From JBHGAV01 sp041946685 (GTDB lineage: Bacteria > Acidobacteriota > Terriglobia > Bryobacterales > Bryobacteraceae), in contig JBHGAV010000016.1 in NCBI GenBank assembly GCA_041946685.1, positions 1 through 64,000 of the forward strand: DNA of 64,000 bases. The letters are read 5' to 3'. Made by a program: the position numbers and the translations under genes. The notes beneath the pieces were generated by a model, which made no database searches, was not told the origin of the DNA, and saw nothing but the letters and a program-made list of their open reading frames with translations. Below, piece after piece: positions 37,873-46,783 of the stretch. Within the stretch, counting starts at the first letter, position 1. Every line of letters starts with the position of its first letter.

Positions 37873-39018
37873 ATGAGTGTCTGTGGCCGCATGTTCCTGA
37901 TTTTGGCCGCCGCCGGGACGGCGCTCTCGAGCGATGTCAGGGTCGTGGAGCAGATCGTCGCGAAGGTAAACGGCGAGATCGTCACGGCGACCGAGCTTAC
38001 CCGGTACCGCCAACAATTGGCGGAAACTCTGCGCCAGCAGGGGCTGACAGGTGAGCGGCTCGCGGCCGAGATCAAAACCCGGGAGGCGGATGTCCTCCGG
38101 GATAAGATCGACGGCTTGCTGCTGGTTCAGCAGGCCAAGCAGCTCGACATCAATGTCGAGGGCGATGTCACCAAGCGCCTGGCGGAAATCCAGCGCAACG
38201 CCAAGATCTCCGACCAGGACAAGTTCCACGACTACGTGCGCGAGCAGAGTGGGATGAGCTTCGAGGATTTCCGTCAGGAGATCCGCAATGACATTCTCAA
38301 GCAACGCCTGCTCGGCCAGGAAGTAAGCTCCAAGATCAACGTTCCGCGCGCCGAGATCGAGAAGTACTATCAAGAACATAAGAACGACTTCATGCGGGAC
38401 GAACGCGTGTTCCTCAGCGAGATCCTGATCTCCACAATCGGCAAGGACGAGAAGGAGATAATGGCCCTGGAGAAGAAGGCCAAGGATCTTGCCGAGCGGG
38501 CCCGCCGGGGAGAGCGATTCACCGAGCTCGCCCGGGACAATTCGGATTCCGATTCGGCGGCCGCCATGGGTGCGGTAGGTTCCTTTACCCGGTCGATGCT
38601 GCAACCACAGATGGTCGAACTGGTCTTCAAACAGGAGAGGGGCTTTGTCACCGATCCCTTGCGCGTCCCCAACGGGTTCCTCATCTTGAGGGTGGACGAG
38701 AAGCACACGGCGGGGCTGGCATCCCTGGAGGAAGTGCAGAACGAGATACAGCAGAGGCTCTTCGAGCCGCGCTTCGAACCGGCTGTGCGCGAATACCTCA
38801 CGCGGCTCCGCATGGACGCTTTTCTCGAGATCCGGGAGGGCTTCGTGGATTCGGGCGCAGCGCCGGGCAAGGACACCACCTGGATGGAGCCCGGACAGTT
38901 GAAGCCCGAGACCGTCACCAAGGAAGAGGTCGCCAGCCGCCGGTACCGGCCGCGTCTTCTCTGGTTGATCCCTATGCCCTATATCCGGACCGTCGGGAAG
39001 GTCAGCAGCTCCAGTTGA
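37873..39018 (+). CDS. SurA/PrsA-like peptidyl-prolyl isomerase with PpiC domain
   Basis: The 381-residue protein has a short signal segment (MFLILAAAGTALSSD). A SurA N-terminal chaperone region runs to about residue 175 (VEQIVAKVNGEIVTATELTR). A parvulin (PpiC) domain follows around residues 175-280, with RVFLSEILI, GERFTELARDNSDSDSAAAM and VTDPLRVPNGFLILRV. Such proteins help fold outer-membrane or exported proteins in the periplasm. It sits between mfd and a YhaM-type nuclease gene and overlaps the latter by 4 bp if that gene starts at TTG. Confidence 0.9.
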   Translation: MSVCGRMFLILAAAGTALSSDVRVVEQIVAKVNGEIVTATELTRYRQQLAETLRQQGLTGERLAAEIKTREADVLRDKIDGLLLVQQAKQLDINVEGDVTKRLAEIQRNAKISDQDKFHDYVREQSGMSFEDFRQEIRNDILKQRLLGQEVSSKINVPRAEIEKYYQEHKNDFMRDERVFLSEILISTIGKDEKEIMALEKKAKDLAERARRGERFTELARDNSDSDSAAAMGAVGSFTRSMLQPQMVELVFKQERGFVTDPLRVPNGFLILRVDEKHTAGLASLEEVQNEIQQRLFEPRFEPAVREYLTRLRMDAFLEIREGFVDSGAAPGKDTTWMEPGQLKPETVTKEEVASRRYRPRLLWLIPMPYIRTVGKVSSSS

Positions 39019-40088
39019 GCCGCCTGGCGAAGCGGATGAAATCTCCCTACATCAACGAGCTCCAGCCAAACCAATTGGCCACGGGGACGTTCCTGGTTCA
39101 CGCCAAGGAAGTCCGGCAGAAGAAGAGCGGCGACCTGTACCTCTCCCTCATCCTGGGTGACCGCACCGGCGACGTGGACGCCAAGATGTGGGACGGCATC
39201 GCCGAGGTCGTGGAGACCTTCGACCGCGACGATTTCGTGCGCGTGAGGGGTTTGCTGAACATCTATCAGAATCGGCCGCAGTTCACTGTCCACAAATTGC
39301 AGCGGGTGGGCGAACAAGAAGTGGACCCGGCCGACTTCTTTCCCGTTTCCTCGCAGGATCTGGACGCGATGCGCGCGGAGCTGCGGGCGGTCATCGGCGG
39401 TATCGGGAATCCGCACTTGCGCTCCTTGCTCGAAGCGGTGTTCGGCGACGAGCAGGTTGCGCGGCTGTACAGCCGGGCGCCCGCGGCCAAGTCGGTTCAC
39501 CACGCCTATATCGGCGGGCTTCTGGAGCATGTGCTGTCGCTCACGAAGCTGTGCCGGCTGGCCGCAGCCCATTACAGGGACATCGACCTGGACCTGCTTC
39601 TGACCGGGGCGTTGCTTCACGACGTGGGGAAGATCCACGAACTGACCTACGAGCGGAGCTTCGGCTACACGACGGAAGGGCAACTGCTGGGACACATCAC
39701 GATCGGAATCCGCATGATCGAGGAGAAGCTGCGGAGCCTGGTCGGTTTCCCTCCGCGCTTGCGGGATCTGGTGGAACACATGGTGCTCAGTCATCATGGG
39801 CAACTCGAATTCGGCTCGCCGAAAGTGCCGTTGTTCGCCGAAGCGGTTTTGCTGCACCACCTCGATGACATGGATTCGAAGATGGAGTGCGTCCGTTCGC
39901 TCCTGGCGCAAGACCGGCAGGTGGAAGGCGACTGGACGGGGTACAGCCAGCCGTTGGACCGCACCATCCTGAAGAAGGAGCGATATCTGAACGGCGAACC
40001 GGCGCCTGTCCCCCCGCCCGCCCCCCCGAGGCCGGCCACACCGTTCGGCGAGAAATTGCTCGGCGCGCTCAAGCCCGAGGGGGCCTGA
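39015..40088 (+). CDS. YhaM-like 3'-5' exoribonuclease with OB and HD domains
   Basis: The 357-residue protein has an N-terminal OB-fold (NQLATGTFLVHAKEVRQKKS, with GDLYLSLILGDRTGDVDAK). A metal-dependent HD domain follows, with the His-Asp pair in LLTGALLHDVGKIHELTY near residue 210 and HMVLSHHGQLEFGSPK near residue 260. This is the YhaM architecture; YhaM trims RNA or single-stranded DNA from the 3' end. TTG 39015 overlaps the previous stop by 4 bp, and ATG 39036 is an alternative start. The proline-rich C-terminus (PVPPPAPPRPATP) is not part of the catalytic fold. Confidence 0.88.
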   Translation: MSRLAKRMKSPYINELQPNQLATGTFLVHAKEVRQKKSGDLYLSLILGDRTGDVDAKMWDGIAEVVETFDRDDFVRVRGLLNIYQNRPQFTVHKLQRVGEQEVDPADFFPVSSQDLDAMRAELRAVIGGIGNPHLRSLLEAVFGDEQVARLYSRAPAAKSVHHAYIGGLLEHVLSLTKLCRLAAAHYRDIDLDLLLTGALLHDVGKIHELTYERSFGYTTEGQLLGHITIGIRMIEEKLRSLVGFPPRLRDLVEHMVLSHHGQLEFGSPKVPLFAEAVLLHHLDDMDSKMECVRSLLAQDRQVEGDWTGYSQPLDRTILKKERYLNGEPAPVPPPAPPRPATPFGEKLLGALKPEGA

Positions 40089-40089
40089 G

Positions 40090-40479
40090 ATGCGCAGGCC
40101 TGCTCCCCCTCGCGACATTCCACCCCCATTGGAACTGGAGTGCCTGAAGTCTCTCTGGAAGCTCGGCGAGGCCAGCGTCAAAGACGTCCGCGAGGATCTG
40201 GCCGCGAACCGGAATCTCGCCTATACCACTGTCATGACCCTGCTGGACCGCTTGGTGAAGAAGGGGGGCGCATCCCGCCGCAAGACCGGCCGCATGTTCG
40301 TCTACGCTCCGGTACTTCCCAAAGACCTGTTGCGCAGGCTGGCTGTGAAGGAATTGGTGGACTCGTTCTTCAACGGCTCGGAGGACGAGTTGCTGAGTTT
40401 CCTGCGAGGTCAACCGTCCGACCGCGCCGCCGGGGCCGCCGCGAGCGACGACCGCGGGCTTGACACGGCCCTGCTCTGA
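40090..40479 (+). CDS. BlaI/MecI/CopY-family transcriptional regulator
   Basis: The 129-residue protein has the winged-helix core LECLKSLWKLGEASVKDVRE, AYTTVMTLLDRLVKKGGASR and GRMFVYAPVLPKDLLRRLAV, which places it in the BlaI family of dimeric repressors. BlaI-type repressors are usually paired with a BlaR1 membrane protease that cleaves them. No such gene is adjacent, so the inducing signal is unknown. It starts 1 bp after the YhaM-like stop and probably shares its transcript. Confidence 0.9.
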   Translation: MRRPAPPRDIPPPLELECLKSLWKLGEASVKDVREDLAANRNLAYTTVMTLLDRLVKKGGASRRKTGRMFVYAPVLPKDLLRRLAVKELVDSFFNGSEDELLSFLRGQPSDRAAGAAASDDRGLDTALL

Positions 40480-40480
40480 C

Positions 40481-41086
40481 CTACCATTGAACGCCGCGGG
40501 ACAGTAGGTCCTGCTTCAACTGCGCTAGCGAAACGAACTGTACTGCGTCGATGCCCGCGCCAAGGGCGCCTTCGACGTTGTCTGTTCTGTCGTCGGTAAA
40601 AAAGATCTCGCCCGCGTCACAGCCGGCCCGCCGGATCGCTTCCCGATAGATTTCGATGTCCGGTTTGCGGCAACCCACCTCGAAGGAGAGTACGAACCCG
40701 TCAAAGTGTCTGACGATGGGATACCTCGCCCGCACCCAATTGAAGTGGATCGCGTCCGTGTTCGAGAGCATGAGCAAACGGTAGCGTTCGTGAAGGCTTT
40801 CGAGCATCTCGTCCGGCACGATGACCTCGGGATAGAAGATGCTGCTCCAGAGTTCCTGAAAGCGCTCAAACGTAACGTTGAGTCCGAGAAGTCCCGACAC
40901 GCGGCGGGCAACTTCCACGGGTTCCACCCGTCCGCGCTCGAACCCCTCGAACAGACCGGTTTCCTTGATGCGGCGGCGGACCTCCTCGGCAGGATATGCG
41001 CTGACGCGGGCGAACGCGTCGTACCCACGCTGCCAGTCGAAGGGGATGAGCACCTTGCCGAGGTCGAAGATGAGAACTTGCGTCAA
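40481..41086 (-). CDS. HAD-superfamily hydrolase, subfamily IA
   Basis: The 201-residue protein has the nucleophile motif IFDLGKVLIPFDW (the Asp of FDLG), the motif II Ser/Thr in LLMLSNTDAIHF, the Lys in VGCRKPDIEIY and the acidic motif FFTDDRTDNVEGA. The DLG form, with Gly two residues after the nucleophile, is typical of YihX/epoxide-hydrolase N-domain-like phosphatases that act on small sugar phosphates. The substrate is unknown. It is convergent with the BlaI-type gene and lies 64 bp from the divergent flavoprotein gene. Confidence 0.88.
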   Translation of the reverse strand: MTQVLIFDLGKVLIPFDWQRGYDAFARVSAYPAEEVRRRIKETGLFEGFERGRVEPVEVARRVSGLLGLNVTFERFQELWSSIFYPEVIVPDEMLESLHERYRLLMLSNTDAIHFNWVRARYPIVRHFDGFVLSFEVGCRKPDIEIYREAIRRAGCDAGEIFFTDDRTDNVEGALGAGIDAVQFVSLAQLKQDLLSRGVQW

Positions 41087-41150
41087 TCTCCAGTTTATCA
41101 GCCGCCGTGCGCCGGGTTACGATAGACGAAAGGAAGGATTTTTCGGCTTC

Positions 41151-43508
41151 ATGTATCAAATCTTACGGAGAGAGCAGTTTGGTCCCACTACTTTTCTGTG
41201 GGAGGTGAAGGCGCCGGATGTGGCGCGCGCCGCGCGGGCCGGCCACTTCGTGATGGTGCGGGTCGACGAGCACGGCGAACGCATTCCGCTCACGGTGGCG
41301 GACATGGATCCGGAGCGCGGCACGGTGACGGTGGTCATTCAGGCGGTGGGTAAGACCACACGCCAAATGATGGAAATGGCCGAGGGCGAGATGATTCTGG
41401 ACTTCATCGGCCCGCTGGGGCTACCCAGTGAGATCGAGCCCCTGGACGGGGCGGTCGTGCTGGTGGGTGGGGGCCTGGGAGTGGCGCCCATCTACCCGCA
41501 ACTGCGTGACTACAAGAAGCGCGGCAACCGGACCATTTCCATTATCGGTTTCCGCAGCCGCGACCTGGTCTTCTGGGAGGAACCCTTCCGACGTTACAGC
41601 GACGAGCTGATCGTCACTACGGACGACGGCTCCTATGGACGCAAGGGCTTCGTGACTGCGGCTCTGAGTGATGTGCTGGCCGCGGACAAGGGAGTCCGGC
41701 GAGTGGTGGCGATCGGCCCTATCCCGATGATGAAGGCCTGCGCCGAACTGACGCGGCCCTACGGCATCCCGACAATCGTGAGCCTCAACTCGATCATGGT
41801 GGACGGGACGGGAATGTGCGGTTCCTGCCGCGTGACGGTCGGCGGCAAGATGAAGTTTGCGTGCGTGGATGGCGCCGATTTCGACGGCCACGGCGTCAAC
41901 TTCGATGAGCTGGCGCTCCGGCAGAAGCGATTCGAGCGCGAGGAGCAAGGATCGCTGGAGAGGTACAAGAGGGAATCCGAGCGGCTGGCGCAGCTCGGGC
42001 GAGCCCCGGATCCTCCGCCTGCGCCTGTGAGCCCGGACCGCGAACTTGTCCCCCTGCCCAAGCCGATGCCAGCGCCGGAGGGGCCCAGGGTGCCGAAGAA
42101 CATCCGGACGATCCCGCCCGAACGGGCCCCCATGCCGGAACAACCCGCCGACGTTCGCGCGCACAACTTCCTCGAAGTCAACCTGGGTCTGGACCTTGAC
42201 GGCGCGCTGCATGAATCGGAGCGCTGCCTGATGTGCAAGAAGCCGCGCTGCGTGCCCGGTTGCCCGGTGGGGATCGACATTCCCGGCTTCATCGCGGCGC
42301 TGGCCAGAAGGGACATCCGCGAGTCGTACCGGATTCTGAAAAGCGCCAACTCGATGCCGGCCATCTGCGGCCGCGTGTGCCCGCAGGAGACGCAGTGCGA
42401 GGTGACCTGCATCGTGGGCAACAAGCTGAAACCGGTGGCGATCGGGCGCCTGGAGCGGTTCGTGGCGGACATCGCCATGGGCCGCGGCTGGGAGGATGAA
42501 CCCGCCGTTCCGGTCGGCTCCACCGGCAAGCGCGCCGCCATCGTGGGTTCCGGTCCTGCGGGCCTGGCCTGCGCCGGAGACCTGATCAAGCGCGGCGTCG
42601 CGGTGACGGTCTTCGAAGCTCTGCATGTGGCTGGCGGGGTGTTGAAGTACGGGATCCCCGAGTTCCGGCTTCCAGACCGGATCATCGACTACGAGATCGA
42701 TCAACTTCGCAAGCAGGGTGTGGAGATCCGCCTCGACACGGTGATCGGGAAGCTGTTCACCATTCCCCAGCTCATGAACGAGATGGGCTACCACGTGGTC
42801 TTCATCGGTACGGGAGCCGGGTCGCCGAAGTTCATGGGGATTCCGGGGGAGGCGTTCAACGGCGTCTTCTCCGCGAACGAGTTTCTGACCAGAGTCAATC
42901 TGATGCGAGGTTACCAGCAGCCGATCTACGACACGCCGGTGGGCATGGGACGTCGCGTGGCGGTCATCGGCGCGGGCAACACGGCGATGGACGCGGCGCG
43001 CGTCTCCCTGCGTATGGGGGCCGAGAAGGTGTCCATCGTATACCGGCGCAGCCAGCGCGAGTCGCCCGCCAGGGTGGAGGAACTGCACCACGCCATGGAG
43101 GAAGGCATCGAGTTTCACTGGCTGACGGTCCCCGTCGAAATCCAGGGCAACTCCTCCGGGTGGGTGACCGGCATGCGCTGCCAGAAGATGGAATTGGGAG
43201 AACCGGATTCCTCAGGCAGGCGCCGCCCTGTGCCGGTGCCGGGCTCGGAGTTCGACATGCCCATCGATACGGTCATCTACGCCCTGGGCACTTCCGCCAA
43301 TCCGATCATCGCCCAAACCACGCCCGGGCTGAAGATCAACAAGTGGGGTTACATCGAAGTTGACGAGAAGACCGGCATGTCGTCGATTCCGGGCGTCTTC
43401 GCCGGCGGCGATATCGTCACCGGCGCCGCCACCGTGATCCTCGCCATGGGCGCCGGGCGGCGGGCGGCCAAGGGTATGCTGGAGTATCTCGGTCTCGGAG
43501 TTGCGTAA
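41151..43508 (+). CDS. Fused NfnA-NfnB (SudB-SudA) type flavoprotein, NADPH-dependent glutamate synthase small-subunit family
   Basis: The 785-residue protein joins two subunits. Residues 1 to ~280 match the ferredoxin-NADP reductase-like NfnA/SudB, with FAD/NAD sites (GGGLGVAPIYPQL) and a [2Fe-2S] ligand set around GMCGSCRVTVGGKMKFACVD. A Pro-rich linker of ~70 residues follows. Residues ~350-785 match NfnB/SudA/GltD, with two cysteine clusters for [4Fe-4S] centres (CLMCKKPRCVPGCPVGI and CGRVCPQETQCEVTC) and two Rossmann motifs (IVGSGPAGLACAGDL, VIGAGNTAMDAARVS). It may exchange electrons between NAD(P)H and ferredoxin. ATG 41151 has AGGAAGGA upstream and begins the conserved MYQILRREQFGP segment. 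Confidence 0.9.
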   Translation: MYQILRREQFGPTTFLWEVKAPDVARAARAGHFVMVRVDEHGERIPLTVADMDPERGTVTVVIQAVGKTTRQMMEMAEGEMILDFIGPLGLPSEIEPLDGAVVLVGGGLGVAPIYPQLRDYKKRGNRTISIIGFRSRDLVFWEEPFRRYSDELIVTTDDGSYGRKGFVTAALSDVLAADKGVRRVVAIGPIPMMKACAELTRPYGIPTIVSLNSIMVDGTGMCGSCRVTVGGKMKFACVDGADFDGHGVNFDELALRQKRFEREEQGSLERYKRESERLAQLGRAPDPPPAPVSPDRELVPLPKPMPAPEGPRVPKNIRTIPPERAPMPEQPADVRAHNFLEVNLGLDLDGALHESERCLMCKKPRCVPGCPVGIDIPGFIAALARRDIRESYRILKSANSMPAICGRVCPQETQCEVTCIVGNKLKPVAIGRLERFVADIAMGRGWEDEPAVPVGSTGKRAAIVGSGPAGLACAGDLIKRGVAVTVFEALHVAGGVLKYGIPEFRLPDRIIDYEIDQLRKQGVEIRLDTVIGKLFTIPQLMNEMGYHVVFIGTGAGSPKFMGIPGEAFNGVFSANEFLTRVNLMRGYQQPIYDTPVGMGRRVAVIGAGNTAMDAARVSLRMGAEKVSIVYRRSQRESPARVEELHHAMEEGIEFHWLTVPVEIQGNSSGWVTGMRCQKMELGEPDSSGRRRPVPVPGSEFDMPIDTVIYALGTSANPIIAQTTPGLKINKWGYIEVDEKTGMSSIPGVFAGGDIVTGAATVILAMGAGRRAAKGMLEYLGLGVA

Positions 43509-43517
43509 GGAGAGGCG

Positions 43518-44147
43518 ATGCCGTCGTTTTGTCCGAAGTGTCACAAAGTCCTGGAAGAGGACGAGATCTGCTGCGCGCAGGTGCGCTACACCTGGCGGTG
43601 CAAGGACTGCCACAAACTGACTACGGGAATCGCCTTGCCTTACGGAAGATGCTTCCTGTGCGGAGGCGAGTTGCAGGTGCTCGAGGATCGGAGCCTCGGC
43701 GATCCGAGGGAATTGCGGGCGATCCAGGAAGCGATGCAGTTCGAACTCAACGCCTTCCATTTTTACCGGATGGCTCGCGAGCGGATTCAGAACCCGCAGA
43801 ACCGCATCATCCTCGAGCAACTCTACGAGCACGAGGTCGACCACCTGCACGAGCTCGAAGAAAAGTATCACGCGCACCTGGACCCCTCCGTCATCGAGCT
43901 GGAGCCGGGCGCAGAGAAGCTGCTATCCGATTGGGTGTTCCGCGGCATCCAGTTCACCGACGAGACCGCGGCGGCGCGCGTTTACGCTATGGCCATCGAA
44001 ATGGAACGCCGCACCCGCGATCATTTCCGCAAGGCGGCGGCCGAGGCTGCCGAGGGCAGTCCGGACAGGCAGATCTATCTCGAGCTCGCGGCCGAAGAGG
44101 AGGAACACGTCGCGCTGCTCGAGGCCGAGATGGAGCAGTTCAAGTAG
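43518..44147 (+). CDS. Rubrerythrin-like protein with N-terminal zinc ribbons and ferritin-like domain
   Basis: The 209-residue protein starts with CPKC, CC, CKDC and CFLC pairs within the first 55 residues. A ferritin-like helical domain follows, with the di-iron pattern in MQFELNAFHFYRMA, YEHEVDHLHEL, MAIEMERRTRDHF and AEEEEHVALLEAE. Classical rubrerythrin has its rubredoxin-like centre at the C-terminus, so this is the reversed order. Rubrerythrins reduce peroxide with electrons from NAD(P)H or rubredoxin. The gene begins 9 bp after the flavoprotein gene, which could supply those electrons. Confidence 0.85.
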   Translation: MPSFCPKCHKVLEEDEICCAQVRYTWRCKDCHKLTTGIALPYGRCFLCGGELQVLEDRSLGDPRELRAIQEAMQFELNAFHFYRMARERIQNPQNRIILEQLYEHEVDHLHELEEKYHAHLDPSVIELEPGAEKLLSDWVFRGIQFTDETAAARVYAMAIEMERRTRDHFRKAAAEAAEGSPDRQIYLELAAEEEEHVALLEAEMEQFK

Positions 44148-44841
44148 CGGACAGCCCGGCCAGCTTCTCAAGATTGAGCTTTCCCGTATAGATCGCCATG
44201 CCCAGGGCGGCGTGGACGTTCATGCGTTGAAGCTCAAGGACCTCCTCCATGGTGGTGATGCCGCCGGCGGCCGTCAGCTCGAGCGACGTTGCCGCGCGCA
44301 GCCGGCGGAACCAGTCCAGGTCGGTTCCCTGGAGCATCCCTTCCTTGTCCACGTAGGTGCACAGGAAGCCCGAGCAGTAGGGCTCCAGCCGCGAGATGAC
44401 CTCCTCGGCCGCGAGCGAGGTGGCCTCGCGCCAGCCCTTCACCACGATCCGTCCGCCCATAGAATCGAGCGCGATGAGCAGGCGGTCACGCCCGGCAGCG
44501 GCGGCGGCGGCCGCAAGCAGCGGCTCATTGATGCCGCCCGGGTGGAATGCGGCGGTCCCGATGATCACCTTGCGCGCGCCCTGATCCACCAGCCGGCGGG
44601 CTCGCTCGGGCGTGCGCACGCCGCCGCCGACTCGAGTGGCGGCGCGGCCGGCCAGGTATTCTACGATCGAGTCGTTCGAGCCCTTGCCGATCGCGGCGTC
44701 CAGATCGATCACCTGGATTTCGGGAAAAGCGGCGAACCGGCGCAGCAGATCCTCCGGTGAAGGGCCTTCCAGGGCCTTCTCGCGCCCCTGGACAAGCTGG
44801 ACCACCTTGCCGTCCATCAGGTCGATGCAGGGAATGATCAT
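44140..44841 (-). CDS. hisA: Phosphoribosylformimino-5-aminoimidazole carboxamide ribotide isomerase
   Basis: The 233-residue TIM-barrel enzyme isomerises ProFAR in histidine synthesis. MIIPCIDLMDGKVVQLVQG holds the first catalytic Asp. LLIALDSMGGRIVVKGWREA holds the second, and the phosphate sites read RVGGGVRTPERAR and TAAGGITTMEEVLEL. The start at 44841 is set by this conserved N-terminus and overlaps the hisF stop by 4 bp; the frame is open further upstream but that part is not HisA-like. It is the last gene of the operon and overlaps the convergent rubrerythrin-like gene by 8 bp. Confidence 0.96.
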   Translation of the reverse strand: MIIPCIDLMDGKVVQLVQGREKALEGPSPEDLLRRFAAFPEIQVIDLDAAIGKGSNDSIVEYLAGRAATRVGGGVRTPERARRLVDQGARKVIIGTAAFHPGGINEPLLAAAAAAAGRDRLLIALDSMGGRIVVKGWREATSLAAEEVISRLEPYCSGFLCTYVDKEGMLQGTDLDWFRRLRAATSLELTAAGGITTMEEVLELQRMNVHAALGMAIYTGKLNLEKLAGLSAT

Positions 44842-45599
44842 CCGCGCCTCACCGGTATCCCGTGCTTGCCCAGGTACTCCTTCAAATCGTCCACTGTGTA
44901 CGTGCCGTAGTGGAAGATCGAAGCGGCGAGCGCGGCATCGGCCTCGCCCTCCGTCAGCACGCGCAGGAAATCCTCCGGCCCGCCGGCGCCGCCCGAAGCG
45001 ATCACGGGAATATGCGTGGCGCGGGAGACCGCCCTCGTCAGCTCGCAATCGAAGCCGCCCTGAACGCCATCCGTGTCCATGGACGTCAGCAGAATCTCGC
45101 CTGCGCCAAGCTCCTCGCCGCGCACCGCCCATTCGACGGCGTCCAGGCCCTCGTCGTCCCGGCCACCGCGCGTGTAGACCGTCCATGCAGACGGCGCGCG
45201 CCGCTTGGCGTCGATCGCCAGGACCACGGCCTGAGAGCCGAATTCCAGGCTCAGCGCCGTGAGGAGCTCCGGTCGCCGGATGGCGGCGGTGTTCACGCTG
45301 ACCTTATCGGCGCCCGCCATGAGAATCCGTCTGGCGTCGGCGACGGACCGGATGCCTCCGCCGACGGTCAGCGGGATGAACACCCTGCGCGCGGTGCGGG
45401 CAACCACGTCGGCCATGATGTCGCGCGCGTCGCTGGAGGCCGTGATGTCGAGGAAGACCAGTTCATCGGCGCCCTGCAGGTTGTAGCGCTCGGCCAGTTC
45501 CACCGGATCGCCCGCGTCGCGCAGGTTCACGAAGTTCACCCCTTTCACCACCCTCCCGGCGGTGACATCCAGACAGGGAATGATCCTTTTGGCCAGCAT
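44838..45599 (-). CDS. hisF: Imidazole glycerol phosphate synthase cyclase subunit
   Basis: The 253-residue TIM barrel pairs with HisH to turn PRFAR and ammonia into imidazole glycerol phosphate and AICAR. The two catalytic aspartates are visible in RIIPCLDVTAGRVVKGVNF and QAVVLAIDAKRR, and ASGGAGGPEDFLRVL is a phosphate-binding loop. It lies 6 bp downstream of hisH and overlaps hisA by 4 bp. Confidence 0.98.
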   Translation of the reverse strand: MLAKRIIPCLDVTAGRVVKGVNFVNLRDAGDPVELAERYNLQGADELVFLDITASSDARDIMADVVARTARRVFIPLTVGGGIRSVADARRILMAGADKVSVNTAAIRRPELLTALSLEFGSQAVVLAIDAKRRAPSAWTVYTRGGRDDEGLDAVEWAVRGEELGAGEILLTSMDTDGVQGGFDCELTRAVSRATHIPVIASGGAGGPEDFLRVLTEGEADAALAASIFHYGTYTVDDLKEYLGKHGIPVRRG

Positions 45600-45605
45600 C
45601 CGGGT

Positions 45606-46199
45606 TCAAAGCTCCACGAAGTTCTTCATGATGGCGAGACCGACCGGGCCCGATTTCTCCGGATGGAACTGCACCCCGAAGGTGGCGCCGCTCTCAAGAA
45701 GCGCCGTATAGGCGAGGCCATAGGTGCAGGTGGCCGCCGTCGCCTCCGTCACGGGCGCGTAGTAGCTGTGCGCGAAGTACACGTACGGCCGCGGCCCCAC
45801 CCCGGCAAGCAGCCGGGACGGCATTCTCGGCTCCAGTTCGTTCCACCCCATGTGCGGCACCCTTGCCTCCGGCGGGAAGCGGCGGACCGTGCCGCTGAAC
45901 AGGCTGAAGCCCGGAATGCCGGGGGCCTCCTCGCTACCCTCGAACAAGGCGTGCAGGCCCAGGCAGATCCCAAGAAAGGGCACTCCCGCTCTGATGCGCT
46001 CGAGGAACGCACCGCGCACGTCCAATTCGTCCATCGCCCGCATGATCTGCCCGAAGTGGCCGACTCCCGGCAGGATGATCTTGGACGCGGCGCGAAGCCC
46101 CTCCGCGTCGCGCACCAGGCGGTAGGCCGCCCCCACCTCGGCCAGGGTGTTCTCGACGGAGCGCAGGTTGCCGGCGCCGTAATCGAAGATGGCGATCAT
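45606..46199 (-). CDS. hisH: Imidazole glycerol phosphate synthase glutaminase subunit
   Basis: The 197-residue class I glutaminase supplies ammonia to HisF. The catalytic Cys is in FLGICLGLHALFEGS and the His-Glu pair in FGVQFHPEKSGPVGL. The start at 46199 (MIAIFDYGAGNLRSVENTL) matches the family; the upstream open frame is unrelated. It overlaps the hisB stop by 4 bp. Confidence 0.97.
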   Translation of the reverse strand: MIAIFDYGAGNLRSVENTLAEVGAAYRLVRDAEGLRAASKIILPGVGHFGQIMRAMDELDVRGAFLERIRAGVPFLGICLGLHALFEGSEEAPGIPGFSLFSGTVRRFPPEARVPHMGWNELEPRMPSRLLAGVGPRPYVYFAHSYYAPVTEATAATCTYGLAYTALLESGATFGVQFHPEKSGPVGLAIMKNFVEL

Positions 46200-46783
46200 A
46201 GCAGCCCCTTGGTCGAGGGCAACTGGCCGCGAAGGCTCTTGTCCTTCGAGCAGGCGTAGCGCAGGGCGCGCGCGAAGCACTTGAAGACGGCCTCCAGCTT
46301 GTGGTGGCTGGAGCGGCCGTAGAGCACCTTCACGTGGACATTGGCTCGGGCGTGATCGGCGAATCCTCCGAAGAAGTCCGCCACAAGCTCGGCCTGAAGA
46401 TCTCCCACCAGCCGCGTCGTCACCCGGTCCTGGTAGACCAGCGCCGGCCGTCCCCCCAGGTCGACCGCCGCTACCGCCAGCGTTTCGTCCATGGGCATTA
46501 CGAAGTAGCCGGCGCGATTGATGCCGCGCCGGTCGCCGAGAGCCTTGGAGAACAGCTCTCCCAGGACGATCCCAACGTCTTCCACCGTGTGGTGCTGATC
46601 GACATCCAGGTCGCCCGCAGCCTTGAGCTTCAAGTCGAAACTGCCGTGCCGGGCGAAGAGTTCCAGCATGTGATCTAGAAAACGAATCCCCGTCGAGATG
46701 TCATAGCTGCCGCGCCCTTCAAGCTTCAGGCTTCCCTCGATCTGAGTCTCCCTGGTTTCGCGGCAGATGGTGGCGGCTCTCAT
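46196..46783 (-). CDS. hisB: Imidazoleglycerol-phosphate dehydratase
   Basis: The 195-residue manganese enzyme dehydrates imidazole glycerol phosphate. The two metal motifs are intact: DQHHTVEDVGIVLGE and SSHHKLEAVFKCFARAL. It is the monofunctional form without a phosphatase domain, so histidinol phosphatase must come from another protein; the HAD gene immediately upstream in the operon is the obvious candidate. It overlaps that gene and hisH by 4 bp. Confidence 0.98.
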   Translation of the reverse strand: MRAATICRETRETQIEGSLKLEGRGSYDISTGIRFLDHMLELFARHGSFDLKLKAAGDLDVDQHHTVEDVGIVLGELFSKALGDRRGINRAGYFVMPMDETLAVAAVDLGGRPALVYQDRVTTRLVGDLQAELVADFFGGFADHARANVHVKVLYGRSSHHKLEAVFKCFARALRYACSKDKSLRGQLPSTKGLL

